The notes beneath the pieces were generated by a model, which made no database searches, was not told the DNA's origin, and worked only from the letters and a program-made list of their open reading frames with translations. Positions 1-7,899 of a stretch of DNA of 64,000 nucleotides are shown here, piece by piece. The translations under genes and the position numbers were made by a program. This stretch comes from an uncultured Chryseobacterium sp. (GTDB lineage: Bacteria; Bacteroidota; Bacteroidia; Flavobacteriales; Weeksellaceae), in assembly GCA_913774355.1 (NCBI GenBank), contig CAJYGB010000018.1, positions 62,001 to 126,000 on the forward strand, written 5' to 3'. How positions within the stretch are numbered: the stretch's first letter is position 1; each line of letters begins with the position of its first letter.

Positions 1-495
1 GACCTTTTCATAGATGGAAAATCCGATGCGTATACGAATGACGAATTAATGGGGCTGCATCTTTTCAGGACAAAAGCGCAATGCATAAACTGTCATAATT
101 CCGGGTATTTTTCCAATAATCGGTTTGAAAACATAGGAACATCGCTGATGGGCGAAAAAGGAGAGGACCTTGGACGGTATCTGGTTACGAAGAATCCGGA
201 AGATGCGGGAAGGTTCAGGGTGCCGGGTCTGCGCGAAATATCCCGTACAGGGCCATGGATGCATAACGGTTCGATGAAGACCTTAACAGAAGTGATCCGT
301 TTTTACAGCAGGGGAAATCCCGAACATTCCCAGAAACGGGCTCCCTTACATAACGGTATCGCGTTACGGTCGGAAAAATCGGGTATGGTAAGGATGCTGG
401 AACTTTCGGATGAAGAAATTTACCAGATGGAAGCATTTTTAAGGACGCTAAAATCAGAACCTCAGGATATTACAGTTCCCGAACTGCCGGAGTAA
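1..495 (+). CDS. di-haem cytochrome c peroxidase (MauG/CcpA type), C-terminal part
   Basis: The frame is open from the first base, so the N-terminal part of the gene lies outside the window. A haem-attachment motif C-I-N-C-H occurs at residues 28-32 of the visible part. It is followed by the conserved stretch GRFRVPGLREI, then GPWMHNGSM, which in bacterial cytochrome c peroxidases surrounds the second haem domain, and a terminal helix (LSDEEIYQMEAFLRTL). Family members are periplasmic and reduce hydrogen peroxide, or modify a partner protein, using two c-type haems. Only the C-terminal haem site is visible, so the number of haems is inferred from the family. The gene ends in TAA at 493-495, and no clear terminator follows directly. 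Confidence 0.85.
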   Translation, partial: DLFIDGKSDAYTNDELMGLHLFRTKAQCINCHNSGYFSNNRFENIGTSLMGEKGEDLGRYLVTKNPEDAGRFRVPGLREISRTGPWMHNGSMKTLTEVIRFYSRGNPEHSQKRAPLHNGIALRSEKSGMVRMLELSDEEIYQMEAFLRTLKSEPQDITVPELPE

Positions 496-666
496 AATAA
501 TGCGTAAACTCCGACGGCTTTCAAACTTATTATTACGGTATATTTCCATACCATGCAGTTAGCTCAAGATTCTTTTTTCCGGAATATACTCTTTTGTTTT
601 ATCCATCACTGTTTTGCCTAATTACGTTGATCAGATTAAGAATAAAGGCAGTTCTGCTAATTTCTA

Positions 667-704
667 TTAAAAACAAAAAGCAGCTTTACTTACATAATGC
701 TGCT
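667..704 (-). terminator. possible weak minus-strand terminator
   Basis: Six-base arms AGCAGC (679-684) and GCTGCT (699-704) enclose a 14-base loop. On the minus strand the hairpin is followed by a T-rich run (complement of 671-678). No minus-strand gene ends here. It could be a second terminator behind the small RNA proposed at 776-906, or chance. Confidence 0.2.
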
Positions 705-775
705 CTCCCTAAGATTAATTTAAGTATAACTTATATGTACTTTAAATGAACTTTTTTATTTTATCTTTAATTTTT

Positions 776-808
776 AAAAAGAGACCACTCCCCAATTAGA
801 GTGATCTC
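776..808 (-). terminator. rho-independent terminator, minus strand
   Basis: Ten-base arms 781-790 and 799-808 pair with one G-U on the minus strand, with an 8-base loop, followed by five T residues (complement of 776-780). It can only serve a minus-strand transcript, and no annotated minus-strand gene lies upstream of it. This is the main reason for proposing the small RNA. Confidence 0.55.
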
Positions 809-906
809 GATATAAAATATTCCCTTATATTTTACTCAAAACCGTCTACCATAATCTGGTATTTTGTTTTGAGTAAAATTACATATAAAGAATATATTTT
901 TGATAA
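776..906 (-). ncRNA. candidate small RNA of about 130 nt, antisense in orientation to lrp
   Basis: On the minus strand a Bacteroidota -7 element TATTTTTG (complement of 913-920) would start a transcript near 906. That transcript contains a 14-bp perfect inverted repeat (829-842 with 866-879) whose loop carries a further TACCA/TGGTA pair. It ends in a rho-independent terminator (781-808, then T5 at 776-780). No open frame of useful length runs through it. No -33 TTG is visible. Promoter, folded body and terminator in the right order are the evidence; transcription is inferred. Confidence 0.4.
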
Positions 907-912
907 ATATTG

Positions 913-920
913 CAAAAATA
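913..920 (-). promoter_or_regulatory. -7 element for candidate small RNA
   Basis: The complement reads TATTTTTG, matching TAnnTTTG. No TTG is found 17-23 bases upstream, so the call rests on the -7 element and the terminated hairpin transcript downstream. Confidence 0.3.
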
Positions 921-951
921 GGTGAATTAAACTATTTTTTATTTACTAAAT

Positions 952-964
952 AGAATAATATTCT
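952..964. promoter_or_regulatory. palindromic operator, copy 1 (AGAATAATATTCT)
   Basis: A 13-base palindrome with 6-base arms and a central A. An identical copy lies at 994-1006, with centres 42 bp apart, about four helical turns. The two copies flank the -7 element at 966-973. Lrp/AsnC proteins bind multiple phased palindromes as oligomers, so autoregulation of the gene at 1007 is inferred. Confidence 0.55.
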
Positions 965-965
965 G

Positions 966-973
966 TATATTTG
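966..973 (+). promoter_or_regulatory. -7 promoter element for the Lrp-type gene
   Basis: TATATTTG matches the Bacteroidota -7 consensus TAnnTTTG. The predicted start of transcription, near 980, gives a leader of about 27 nt. The element is bracketed by the two identical palindromes. Confidence 0.6.
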
Positions 974-993
974 TGTAATTAATAACCTCTTAA

Positions 994-1006
994 AGAATAA
1001 TATTCT
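994..1006. promoter_or_regulatory. palindromic operator, copy 2 (AGAATAATATTCT)
   Basis: Exact second copy of the 952-964 palindrome. It directly abuts the ATG at 1007, so bound protein could block both transcription and ribosome access. It occupies the place where a ribosome binding site would be, and no separate one is visible. Confidence 0.55.
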
Positions 1007-1468
1007 ATGGAACATCTTGACAGTAAGGATATGCAGCTGCTGAGACTGCTTCAGAATGATGCAAAATTAACGGTAAAAGAACTTGCAAAAGAAGTTAATC
1101 TCTCACCATCACCCGTTTTTGAAAGGGTAAAAAGGCTTGAACAGGAAGGGTACGTAAAAAAGTATGCGGCCATTCTGGATGCCGAAAAGCTTAACCTCGG
1201 TTTCACCGTATACTGTCAGCTGAAACTGAAAAGCAACGACAGCTACCTGGCTGTAGAATTCGAACGCGAGATCCTGGAAATTGAAGAAGTGGCGGAGTGT
1301 TACAGTATTTCCGGAGATTTCGATTTTCTCCTCAAGGTTCATGTGCGGGATATGAAACAGTACCAGAATTTTGTGTTCAATATTTTGGGAGCCGTACCTT
1401 CGATCGGGAGTACCCACAGTACTTTTGTGATGGCACAGGTAAAAAATACCCATGGATTAATGATTTGA
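1007..1468 (+). CDS. Lrp/AsnC family transcriptional regulator
   Basis: A 153-residue protein of the usual Lrp/AsnC length. Residues 5-60 form the N-terminal AsnC winged helix (LDSKDMQLLRLLQNDAKLTVKELAKEV..., then the recognition helix S-P-S-P-V-F-E-R-V-K-R-L). Residues 65-150 form the RAM ligand-binding and oligomerisation domain, with the typical segment A-E-C-Y-S-I-S-G-D-F-D-F-L-L-K-V. Such proteins sense amino acids or related metabolites and bind DNA as octamers. The effector cannot be told from the sequence. The gene stands alone, and its promoter lies between two identical palindromes that are its likely own operators. A partial version of the palindrome (AGAATAATATT) occurs at 7501-7511 before the GMC operon and near 11545, which might be weaker targets. 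Confidence 0.9.
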   Translation: MEHLDSKDMQLLRLLQNDAKLTVKELAKEVNLSPSPVFERVKRLEQEGYVKKYAAILDAEKLNLGFTVYCQLKLKSNDSYLAVEFEREILEIEEVAECYSISGDFDFLLKVHVRDMKQYQNFVFNILGAVPSIGSTHSTFVMAQVKNTHGLMI

Positions 1469-1844
1469 ACAGACAATACGAACCCTAATCAGAAATTAGG
1501 TTAATGGAATGGAAGAAGAAACCTGGATCCTGCACGGTTCTTTTGTTAGTATATCAATAACAGTCTCAAATATCAAATGATCTTATTTTCACTTCTTTAA
1601 TGAGGGTCCCATTATAAAATTCCTTATCATTTTTTAATGACCGGAAATAATATCGGTGAATTTATTTTATCTTAATATTGTCGCATTCGGATGCCCTAAA
1701 GATTCAATGGTTTTCATGAGGTATGAAAGATTTTTTAAATCTAAATCACTGACCATGTTATTGAATTTTTTGCATCAGCAATCTGTTGAAATTGAATGAA
1801 TTGTCCTCAGGTTGTACTGAACAGCGGGATTTTTGGTTATTAGA
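1469..1844. other. intergenic stretch without a supported gene
   Basis: A weak hairpin follows the Lrp gene (CCTAAT at 1484-1489 with ATTAGG at 1495-1500) but has no T-run. The rest is A+T-rich and holds no open frame with family resemblance. The longest minus-strand frame (1667-1756, 29 codons) is too short to support. Confidence 0.4.
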
Positions 1845-1882
1845 TAAAAAAACCTGCAGTCAACTGTTAAAAAGACTGCAGG
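1845..1882 (-). terminator. terminator of the GMC/ferritin-like operon
   Basis: Nine-base perfect arms CCTGCAGTC (1853-1861) and GACTGCAGG (1874-1882) are followed on the minus strand by a run of seven T (complement of 1846-1852). It sits 18 bases behind the last gene of the operon. Confidence 0.75.
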
Positions 1883-1900
1883 GTTATTGCTGATAAAAGC

Positions 1901-3445
1901 TTATCCTTTATGCATAGGGCATCCCGACGGCGGATTTACTGCCAAACCTGCTGCTTCCGAAAGGGGCGTATTGATAACGGGTCTGTCATAGAACTGTTCT
2001 TCAATAATCTTCCTCTGATCTTCAGGTATATCTTCGAGCTTACGGAGGGTATTTGTCTGAATATGCGGCCAGCTGGTCGTACCGCCGTCATTTCCGAAAT
2101 CGAATTCAAACAGAATAATCTGTTCGTACTGAAGCTGCAGGATTTCTTTTCCTTCTTCCATTACGGTTTCAATCCACATGGTAAAGCTCACTTCAACCGT
2201 AGGAACATAGCGGGTTACAAAAGGAACGTTCAGGATGCCGCCCTGTGCGCCGGTTTTATTCTTTGAAGAAAGCTGGAGCTGTACGTAATTTTTAACCTGT
2301 TGTCCGCTCAGTGTATCCCTCAGTCTAAGGTCCGGACGTACGGAATAGGGGTACAGATCATCAGCAAGAATCCGCTGAGTGTAGATTTTATTGGAACCCG
2401 GATCGTTTTCATCATTCAGGGTTTCGTGAACCCAAGCCGGAGCCGGCCGATCGAGATTGATGGGATGGGTAACGCTTGCTCCTGCTCCTCCCATGGTCGG
2501 GGAAATAGCCAGATGTTCAGGCTGCCATGCCGCGTCACCCTGCGGAAACTGCGGAGCGCCTTTGATGAGATAATTGTTGTTGCTCGGTGCGATATCGCCG
2601 AGAAGGGTAATGGTACTCCCGTGAGGAATAACGCCGCTTCTGGAAATGGAATAGTCAGGAATGAAATAAGGTCCTGAAATGCCGTCTCCCGGTTTTATTT
2701 CCTGCGCCGGAATAATTTCATAATATTCCTGGCCTTCTTTCAGTTGGCTCAGAAGGATATATGACGCATTTCCGTTTTCATCTTTTACCTGTACCAGCGG
2801 TTCGTCCCGGTATTCTCCTTTATAACCGTATTTTTCGAAATCCTCTGTACTGAAAGCGTGGATGCCGCGGTCTCTTTTGATGGTTTCTTTGTTAGCTGCA
2901 TAATTATATACATCACTCAGCCAAAGATACATTCCGTTTTCTTCGTGGATCGGGGTGTACTGTAAAACAGTCTGTCCTTCAGCTCTGGTGACGCTTTTAA
3001 TGCTCTGTTCGTATTTCAGTGCACCGCAAAACAGTTCGGCAGCACCGCCGCGGTTACGTACCCCGCCCGGCACTAAGGCAAAGGTCAGTTTCTCAATATA
3101 TTCCTCACTGTCGAAGCTGAATTTTCCTGGGATGGTTCCGGGATTAGTACCCGGGGAAGGCATAATCGTAGTATGTACTCCGCTGGCCAGCGAAGGTCTT
3201 TCTATATTTTTATTATAATTGGCATTATAGCTTACCCAGGTTCCGTCCAGTGCTGCCAGAATTCCGTAATCGACATCATTGACGATTTCCTGTAATTTAT
3301 CTTCCCTGAACGGTCTTACCGGATCATCGATCAGGAGTTTGGAATAACCGTCCATCAGGGTTTCAAGATACCCTTTTGTGTTTTCTGCGGAAGTTCTTGC
3401 CATCAGGTTTTCATGTCCTGCGCTGTTTTTGTTTCTTTTTAACAT
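1901..3445 (-). CDS. unrecognised 514-residue protein, last gene of GMC/ferritin-like operon
   Basis: A soluble protein without signal peptide or membrane segment. I do not recognise a named domain. Visible features are a proline/glycine-rich stretch near residues 95-107, many aromatic residues, a mixed-strand central part, and a C-terminal tail ending G-C-P-M-H-K-G. The Cys509-Pro510 pair with a neighbouring His resembles a haem-binding CP motif, but this is only a hint. It starts 15 bases after the ferritin-like gene and is followed by the operon terminator. Together with the ferritin-like protein the two polypeptides add to about 1010 residues, close to the length of single-chain VioB/RebD enzymes. 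Whether this chain corresponds to their other half cannot be decided by eye. Confidence 0.7.
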   Translation of the reverse strand: MLKRNKNSAGHENLMARTSAENTKGYLETLMDGYSKLLIDDPVRPFREDKLQEIVNDVDYGILAALDGTWVSYNANYNKNIERPSLASGVHTTIMPSPGTNPGTIPGKFSFDSEEYIEKLTFALVPGGVRNRGGAAELFCGALKYEQSIKSVTRAEGQTVLQYTPIHEENGMYLWLSDVYNYAANKETIKRDRGIHAFSTEDFEKYGYKGEYRDEPLVQVKDENGNASYILLSQLKEGQEYYEIIPAQEIKPGDGISGPYFIPDYSISRSGVIPHGSTITLLGDIAPSNNNYLIKGAPQFPQGDAAWQPEHLAISPTMGGAGASVTHPINLDRPAPAWVHETLNDENDPGSNKIYTQRILADDLYPYSVRPDLRLRDTLSGQQVKNYVQLQLSSKNKTGAQGGILNVPFVTRYVPTVEVSFTMWIETVMEEGKEILQLQYEQIILFEFDFGNDGGTTSWPHIQTNTLRKLEDIPEDQRKIIEEQFYDRPVINTPLSEAAGLAVNPPSGCPMHKG

Positions 3446-3460
3446 GGTTTTAGTTTTTTA

Positions 3461-4957
3461 TTAGTTGGTAGGATATTCAAAGGTAGGTCCTGCGTTATAC
3501 TGTGCATTCAGTGGTTGGCTCATCAGTCCTATGGCCTGTTCTTTCAGGGCGTACATGTACATAACGGATCTCGAGATTTCTTCCGGATTGCCTTCTACAG
3601 CAGCCTGAATGGCATCCAGCAATTTTTTATAGGTAGCATTAAAAGCCTTCCCCTGTTCAAATAATCCCGGGTTGGACTGATAATCGGCCATTTTCGGGTT
3701 CGGCATCATCGGATAGGCTGCACTCCAGTCTACAGGAAGCGGCTTCCCGACAGGTGGAGTCGTTACGGGCATCATTCCGTTTTCGTCGGTAAACGACCTG
3801 TAATCTCCGCCCTGATAGAAATGCTCGTGAAAAACTTCCTTAAACCTGAAATAATGTGCCAGTTCCGCGCCTTCCTCAAACTGAGACGGATCGACATCGA
3901 AAATAGAGTCGTCCGCTCCTTCGCCCTGGCCTTTTATTTCCTGGAAAACCAGAATAACCCCTTCCAGTGATTCAACAGGATGCAGTTTACCGCCGCTGCC
4001 GTAATATTGTTCCGGGCGGATCTGTTTTGCCGGATCTCCGGTAAAAATACCGCCCGTATTTAATTCTTCAAAGCTTTGAGGCACCCTGCCGTATTCTTCA
4101 TAATAAGCAATGATCTGGAAAATAACAATATAGAAGAATAGTACATCGTAATATTCGCCGATGGTGTGTACATTCTTCATGATGAAGTCTTTCATATTTT
4201 CCAGCGTCCAGAAATTGTTTTCCTGAACGGTATTTCTGGACATCAGGCCGGCGGTTTCTATTTCAGGATTGTATTCCGGTGCTTTCACCAGCGGATTGCT
4301 TGGGCTTTCGATGGCAATAAAAGTGGCGATACTGTTTGAAGAAAATGTTTCCAGGCCTACGAAGAAATCAACATTCATGGGTAATTTCATCGGATAGGTA
4401 GGGTAGTTCTGAGGGCGGTTGACCGACGGTTGTATACTTACGGCATTCATCACATTGCAGACCATGATCATGTGAAGCATTTCTTCCACTGCCACACTTC
4501 TTATAATCTGTGAAGCCAGGATATTGGTTCCGTCTTTTATGGAATATAAGGCGGTGAGATATGGAGGAATGGTTGAGTGTTCGATCAGGATGGCCGTCTG
4601 CAGCAGGTCTTGCAATACCGGGCGGTAGTCCATTTTCAGCAAGCCCTTCTTTGTTCCCAAAGAGATGTTTGGAATTTCTTCAGTCTTTAATTGTTCAGAT
4701 ATATCCTGGTTCAATTGAGAGCTGAGATAACGGTTAAATTCTTCAGTCTGGTTGTTTAACAACAAATTCGTCAGCATTTTGCTGTGGTACTTCAGTCCTT
4801 CGATCCAGTCGTTTTTACTGATATCTGAATGAAACAATAACGAATGTAAGGAAATGGTTTCTTCAACAATTGTATTTTGGATAAAAGAGCCTCTGGCAAA
4901 AGTATTTGCTTCCGGCTGTTCATGAATTTCCGTTTTATGGATTAGTCTTTGTCTCAT
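3461..4957 (-). CDS. ferritin-like protein, VioB/RebD-type (iminophenyl-pyruvate dimer synthase-like) domain
   Basis: 498 residues, no signal peptide. The region 112-170 carries a ferritin-like di-metal signature: Glu126-His127 in A-I-L-I-E-H-S-T-I-P-P-Y-L and Glu159 with His162 in V-E-E-M-L-H-M. This arrangement is that of the Ferritin-like family (PF12902) found in the C-terminal part of VioB and RebD, which couple oxidised tryptophan-derived units, and in many stand-alone bacterial proteins of unknown function. The roughly 100 residues before the domain are unassigned. The start codon lies 5 bases after the stop of the GMC gene, so they are surely co-transcribed. The product is likely to act with the GMC oxidoreductase in oxidative chemistry on a small molecule; the substrate is unknown. 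Confidence 0.75.
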   Translation of the reverse strand: MRQRLIHKTEIHEQPEANTFARGSFIQNTIVEETISLHSLLFHSDISKNDWIEGLKYHSKMLTNLLLNNQTEEFNRYLSSQLNQDISEQLKTEEIPNISLGTKKGLLKMDYRPVLQDLLQTAILIEHSTIPPYLTALYSIKDGTNILASQIIRSVAVEEMLHMIMVCNVMNAVSIQPSVNRPQNYPTYPMKLPMNVDFFVGLETFSSNSIATFIAIESPSNPLVKAPEYNPEIETAGLMSRNTVQENNFWTLENMKDFIMKNVHTIGEYYDVLFFYIVIFQIIAYYEEYGRVPQSFEELNTGGIFTGDPAKQIRPEQYYGSGGKLHPVESLEGVILVFQEIKGQGEGADDSIFDVDPSQFEEGAELAHYFRFKEVFHEHFYQGGDYRSFTDENGMMPVTTPPVGKPLPVDWSAAYPMMPNPKMADYQSNPGLFEQGKAFNATYKKLLDAIQAAVEGNPEEISRSVMYMYALKEQAIGLMSQPLNAQYNAGPTFEYPTN

Positions 4958-4962
4958 TTTTT

Positions 4963-7026
4963 TTATTTTAAAATGTTTTCAAGGTCTTTCAAAATGGATT
5001 CTACCGATCGGATGGTAAAGGCCGCCAGGGTAAGGGTAGGGTTGGAAGTTCCCAGGGTCGTCATGTTACCGGCCCCAACGATGTATAAATTCGGATGATC
5101 CCACGCTTTACAGTAACTGTCGGTCACAGAATCATCCGGATTGTCACCCATTCTGTGGGTTCCTACAATATGCCCTGCTCCGTTGTAAGAATACCTTACA
5201 TTATGGTATACAAAGGTATTATTGTCTGTTGCATTGTATTTGGTGAAATCTTCAATGCCCAATCTTTCAAACATCTGGTCGGAAGCCATTTTTGCCTGTT
5301 CCATTGCCCGCATTTCATATTCCGTTAATTCGTAATTAATGACAGGCCGGGGAATTCCCAAAACATCCAGATACTGATCATTGATGGTTACCCTGTTATT
5401 TGGATTCGGAAGCTGTTCAATCTCAAAATGAAACAGGACCTGTCTCGAAAGCCTGTGCGCCAACGCTTCTTTCAGATCCTGACCGAAGAGCCCTGCATTT
5501 AAAAATTCTGAAAGATCGGAGCCCGGAGAAAATGCCGGCCATGCCCATCCCCAGTTATCAAGCGGGGAAATCCACGCGGAAAATTCACTTCTGAAATTTC
5601 CGTCCCGGAAGGATGAAATGTTGGTGGTGGAACCCGGTCCCCTGTAAGAATAGATCGGATCAGGAAACAGCCCCCAGGTCAGCATGACCATATGGTCCAT
5701 CAGGTTTCTTCCGACCTGATCGCTCCTGTTGGCAACCGTTTTTTCAACTTTCTGTCCGTTTTCAACAACAGTATATTTTGAGTTCAGAAGGATTTTGGGA
5801 TTTTCAAAGGCGTTAGCAGCCAGGATGACAATAGAGTCGTTCGTTTCGATTACCTCTTCCGCAAAATCCGTTTTTTCCTGTGAAAAATATTTTCTCAGGT
5901 GCACTTTTGAAATTTTATCCCGGTTTGCGGGGTCAACGCTCAGTTTGTAGACCACACTTTGTGCCTGTACCTGAATGTGAGGATTTCGCTGGAGGTTTTC
6001 ATTTTTGTTAACTTTATATAAAGCTTTCTTTAAAGTTTTCAGAGCGTTGTATTTTGCCTGGACCGGACAGATTGGTACGCAGGACGCATTTCCTTCACAG
6101 CGCTCTCCCTGGTAGGGGTTCCAGATAGCACCTAACGCTTTGTATTCTTCATGTTCAATATTGGCTAAAGACAAAGTATATCCTGAATCTGACGGTGTTG
6201 CTTTAATTAATTTTGCTTTACCGTAAGCGGTATTAGGCGTGGAATTACGTCCCTGCGGCGACGGAACGAGCGTCAGAGGAATATCCTCGAAATTCAGCTG
6301 GACGGAAGTTCCTTTCAGTCTTTTGATGATCTGCTGGTCCATATAGCTTTGAGGGATCTCATCCATCGGGAATACGTAATCCTTCCCGTAATATTCCTCC
6401 ATGCTTTCTTTTATCGGATATTCCTGCGCGGCTACATTGCCCGAAACCCCGATTTCAAACTCGGCCATTTCATAGTAAGGCTTTAGTGTATGGTAATCTA
6501 CAGGCCAGTCCATGGCCCTGCCGTACTTTTCCTTCAGCCTGAAGTCATTGGGAAGCATCCGTGGAGTTGTTCCCAACCAGTGAAGCGTGGTCCCGCCGCC
6601 GACTCTGATTGCATCACTCGCAAAAGGCATCGGACCGAACTGTACCAGGTATCCCTTTTTATCGGGAAACGGAGGAACAATCGGCTGCATATCCAGCACA
6701 TTCGGTGAAGGTGCCTGTTTCAGGTCCGGATAAGGGGAGTTGGGCACTTTGGCTTCTTCCATGTAAAATTTACGGATATACTCATTGTAATTCGTCATAG
6801 AAGATGCGGAATCCAGTTCCAGTCCGGCCTCCAGTCCGGCTTCGTACATGAGAATGGACAGTTCCCGGTATGTTTTCGCGTCGCTCATTTCGGCACGGTG
6901 GATCATCTTTTTTGCTTCGGTATCAAAAACGTGGTCTGTTAAAAGCTTGGCGATCAGGGATCCTGCGATTCCGGTTCCTACAATAATCACATCTTTTTTA
7001 GGCTGTGCTCTTTCTGTCTGGTTCAT
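4963..7026 (-). CDS. GMC-family FAD oxidoreductase (gluconate/sorbitol dehydrogenase-like large subunit)
   Basis: 687 residues. The N-terminal Rossmann motif is V-G-T-G-I-A-G at residues 16-22. A cysteine cluster C-E-G-N-A-S-C-V-P-I-C-P-V-Q-A in the middle is typical of the gluconate 2-dehydrogenase/FAD-SLDH branch. The catalytic GMC C-terminal region contains G-A-G-H-I-V-G-T-H-R-M-G (His619, His624) and T-S-N-P-T with Asn662. The enzyme should oxidise an alcohol or sugar-like group and pass electrons to an acceptor. There is no Tat or Sec signal, so it appears cytoplasmic, unlike many relatives. Its start overlaps the stop of the small-subunit gene by four bases, which supports a two-subunit enzyme. 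Confidence 0.88.
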   Translation of the reverse strand: MNQTERAQPKKDVIIVGTGIAGSLIAKLLTDHVFDTEAKKMIHRAEMSDAKTYRELSILMYEAGLEAGLELDSASSMTNYNEYIRKFYMEEAKVPNSPYPDLKQAPSPNVLDMQPIVPPFPDKKGYLVQFGPMPFASDAIRVGGGTTLHWLGTTPRMLPNDFRLKEKYGRAMDWPVDYHTLKPYYEMAEFEIGVSGNVAAQEYPIKESMEEYYGKDYVFPMDEIPQSYMDQQIIKRLKGTSVQLNFEDIPLTLVPSPQGRNSTPNTAYGKAKLIKATPSDSGYTLSLANIEHEEYKALGAIWNPYQGERCEGNASCVPICPVQAKYNALKTLKKALYKVNKNENLQRNPHIQVQAQSVVYKLSVDPANRDKISKVHLRKYFSQEKTDFAEEVIETNDSIVILAANAFENPKILLNSKYTVVENGQKVEKTVANRSDQVGRNLMDHMVMLTWGLFPDPIYSYRGPGSTTNISSFRDGNFRSEFSAWISPLDNWGWAWPAFSPGSDLSEFLNAGLFGQDLKEALAHRLSRQVLFHFEIEQLPNPNNRVTINDQYLDVLGIPRPVINYELTEYEMRAMEQAKMASDQMFERLGIEDFTKYNATDNNTFVYHNVRYSYNGAGHIVGTHRMGDNPDDSVTDSYCKAWDHPNLYIVGAGNMTTLGTSNPTLTLAAFTIRSVESILKDLENILK

Positions 7027-7466
7027 GAGTTGCTGTTTACGGGTTTGATATTCCAGGATTTAAAGCCGGGCTGTTTGGCTCCCGGTGGATGGGCATGCAT
7101 CACGGTCCAGACCAGACCTTCTTTGTAGGAAAGATCGTTGATGTAGGCTCCTTCCCAAGTTCCCATGTACCAGAGGGTAATAACATTTTGGGCAATCGCC
7201 TGCGTGGCGGGATCAGAAAAGATTTCAGCGGTGATTGCGTTTTTAAGCTGATCCCGGCTATAGGAATTTTCAAGAATATTTTTGGAAATATTCAGAAATT
7301 CAATAAAGGTTGCCGCTTCGATGTGGGTGAGAATATGTCGGTAATAAATCTCGGCTAAACCGGTAGCCTGCAGTTCGTTCACGGAGAATCCGGTAAGGGA
7401 TTCTGAGATCGCCATGAACACGTCGTAATAGTAATCGTCGACGTTGAGGATTTTCTCAATAATCAT
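7023..7466 (-). CDS. FAD-SLDH-like small subunit of the GMC dehydrogenase
   Basis: 147 residues. The pattern F-M-A-I-S-E-S-L-T-G-F followed by G-L-A-E-I-Y-Y-R-H-I-L, an alpha-helical middle, and V-I-T-L-W-Y-M-G-T-W-E-G fits the small subunits of membrane-type sorbitol/gluconate dehydrogenases (FAD-SLDH family). These subunits usually help fold or export the large subunit and carry a Tat signal. None is present here, in line with the missing signal on the large subunit. It is the first gene of the operon. No clear TAnnTTTG is visible upstream, but AGAATAATATT at 7501-7511 matches 11 bases of the palindrome before the Lrp gene. Confidence 0.75.
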   Translation of the reverse strand: MIIEKILNVDDYYYDVFMAISESLTGFSVNELQATGLAEIYYRHILTHIEAATFIEFLNISKNILENSYSRDQLKNAITAEIFSDPATQAIAQNVITLWYMGTWEGAYINDLSYKEGLVWTVMHAHPPGAKQPGFKSWNIKPVNSNS

Positions 7467-7899
7467 TCGTTGAATTTTAATGGTTAGATTTAGTTTTTAA
7501 AGAATAATATTTATAGACTCATGTAATGATGCTTTTGATTATTCTTATGTAAATGTAACTATTTTTCATATGGATTTTAATAAATGGTATTTATTTGGAA
7601 TCTTTCAAAATTAAATGTTAAAATATGAATTTTTAGTAAAAAATATCGTTTATAATAGATGTGTTTTAACAATGGTCTAAAAAAAATAGTTCCATATGAA
7701 CTCGGAATAGAGAAAAGATGAATTCTCTGTTAAATATCGGATACGCATTGATTTAAACTTTCCTGCTGATTTAAATCAGACGATCCTCTATGTCACTTTT
7801 AAACAAAAAAAACTGAGCATTTCAAATGAAATTACCCCAGGCTTTCCTAATATACTACTTATCAATGATGATGATATTACCTGTTTTTTATGAGTTTCT
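7467..7899. other. intergenic stretch between GMC operon and TPR pseudogene
   Basis: Very A+T-rich. It holds a partial copy of the Lrp palindrome at 7501-7511 and a distant inverted pair TTCATATGGA (7567-7576) and TCCATATGAA (7692-7701). No gene is supported. The part 7788-7899 is open on the minus strand, but it does not continue the TPR sequence recognisably. Confidence 0.4.

Noticed and set aside
1901..4957. Reading the ferritin-like gene and its neighbour as a true violacein or indolocarbazole pathway
   Set aside because: Only the ferritin-like domain supports it. The other pathway enzymes are absent, and the neighbour's similarity to VioB/RebD cannot be shown by eye.
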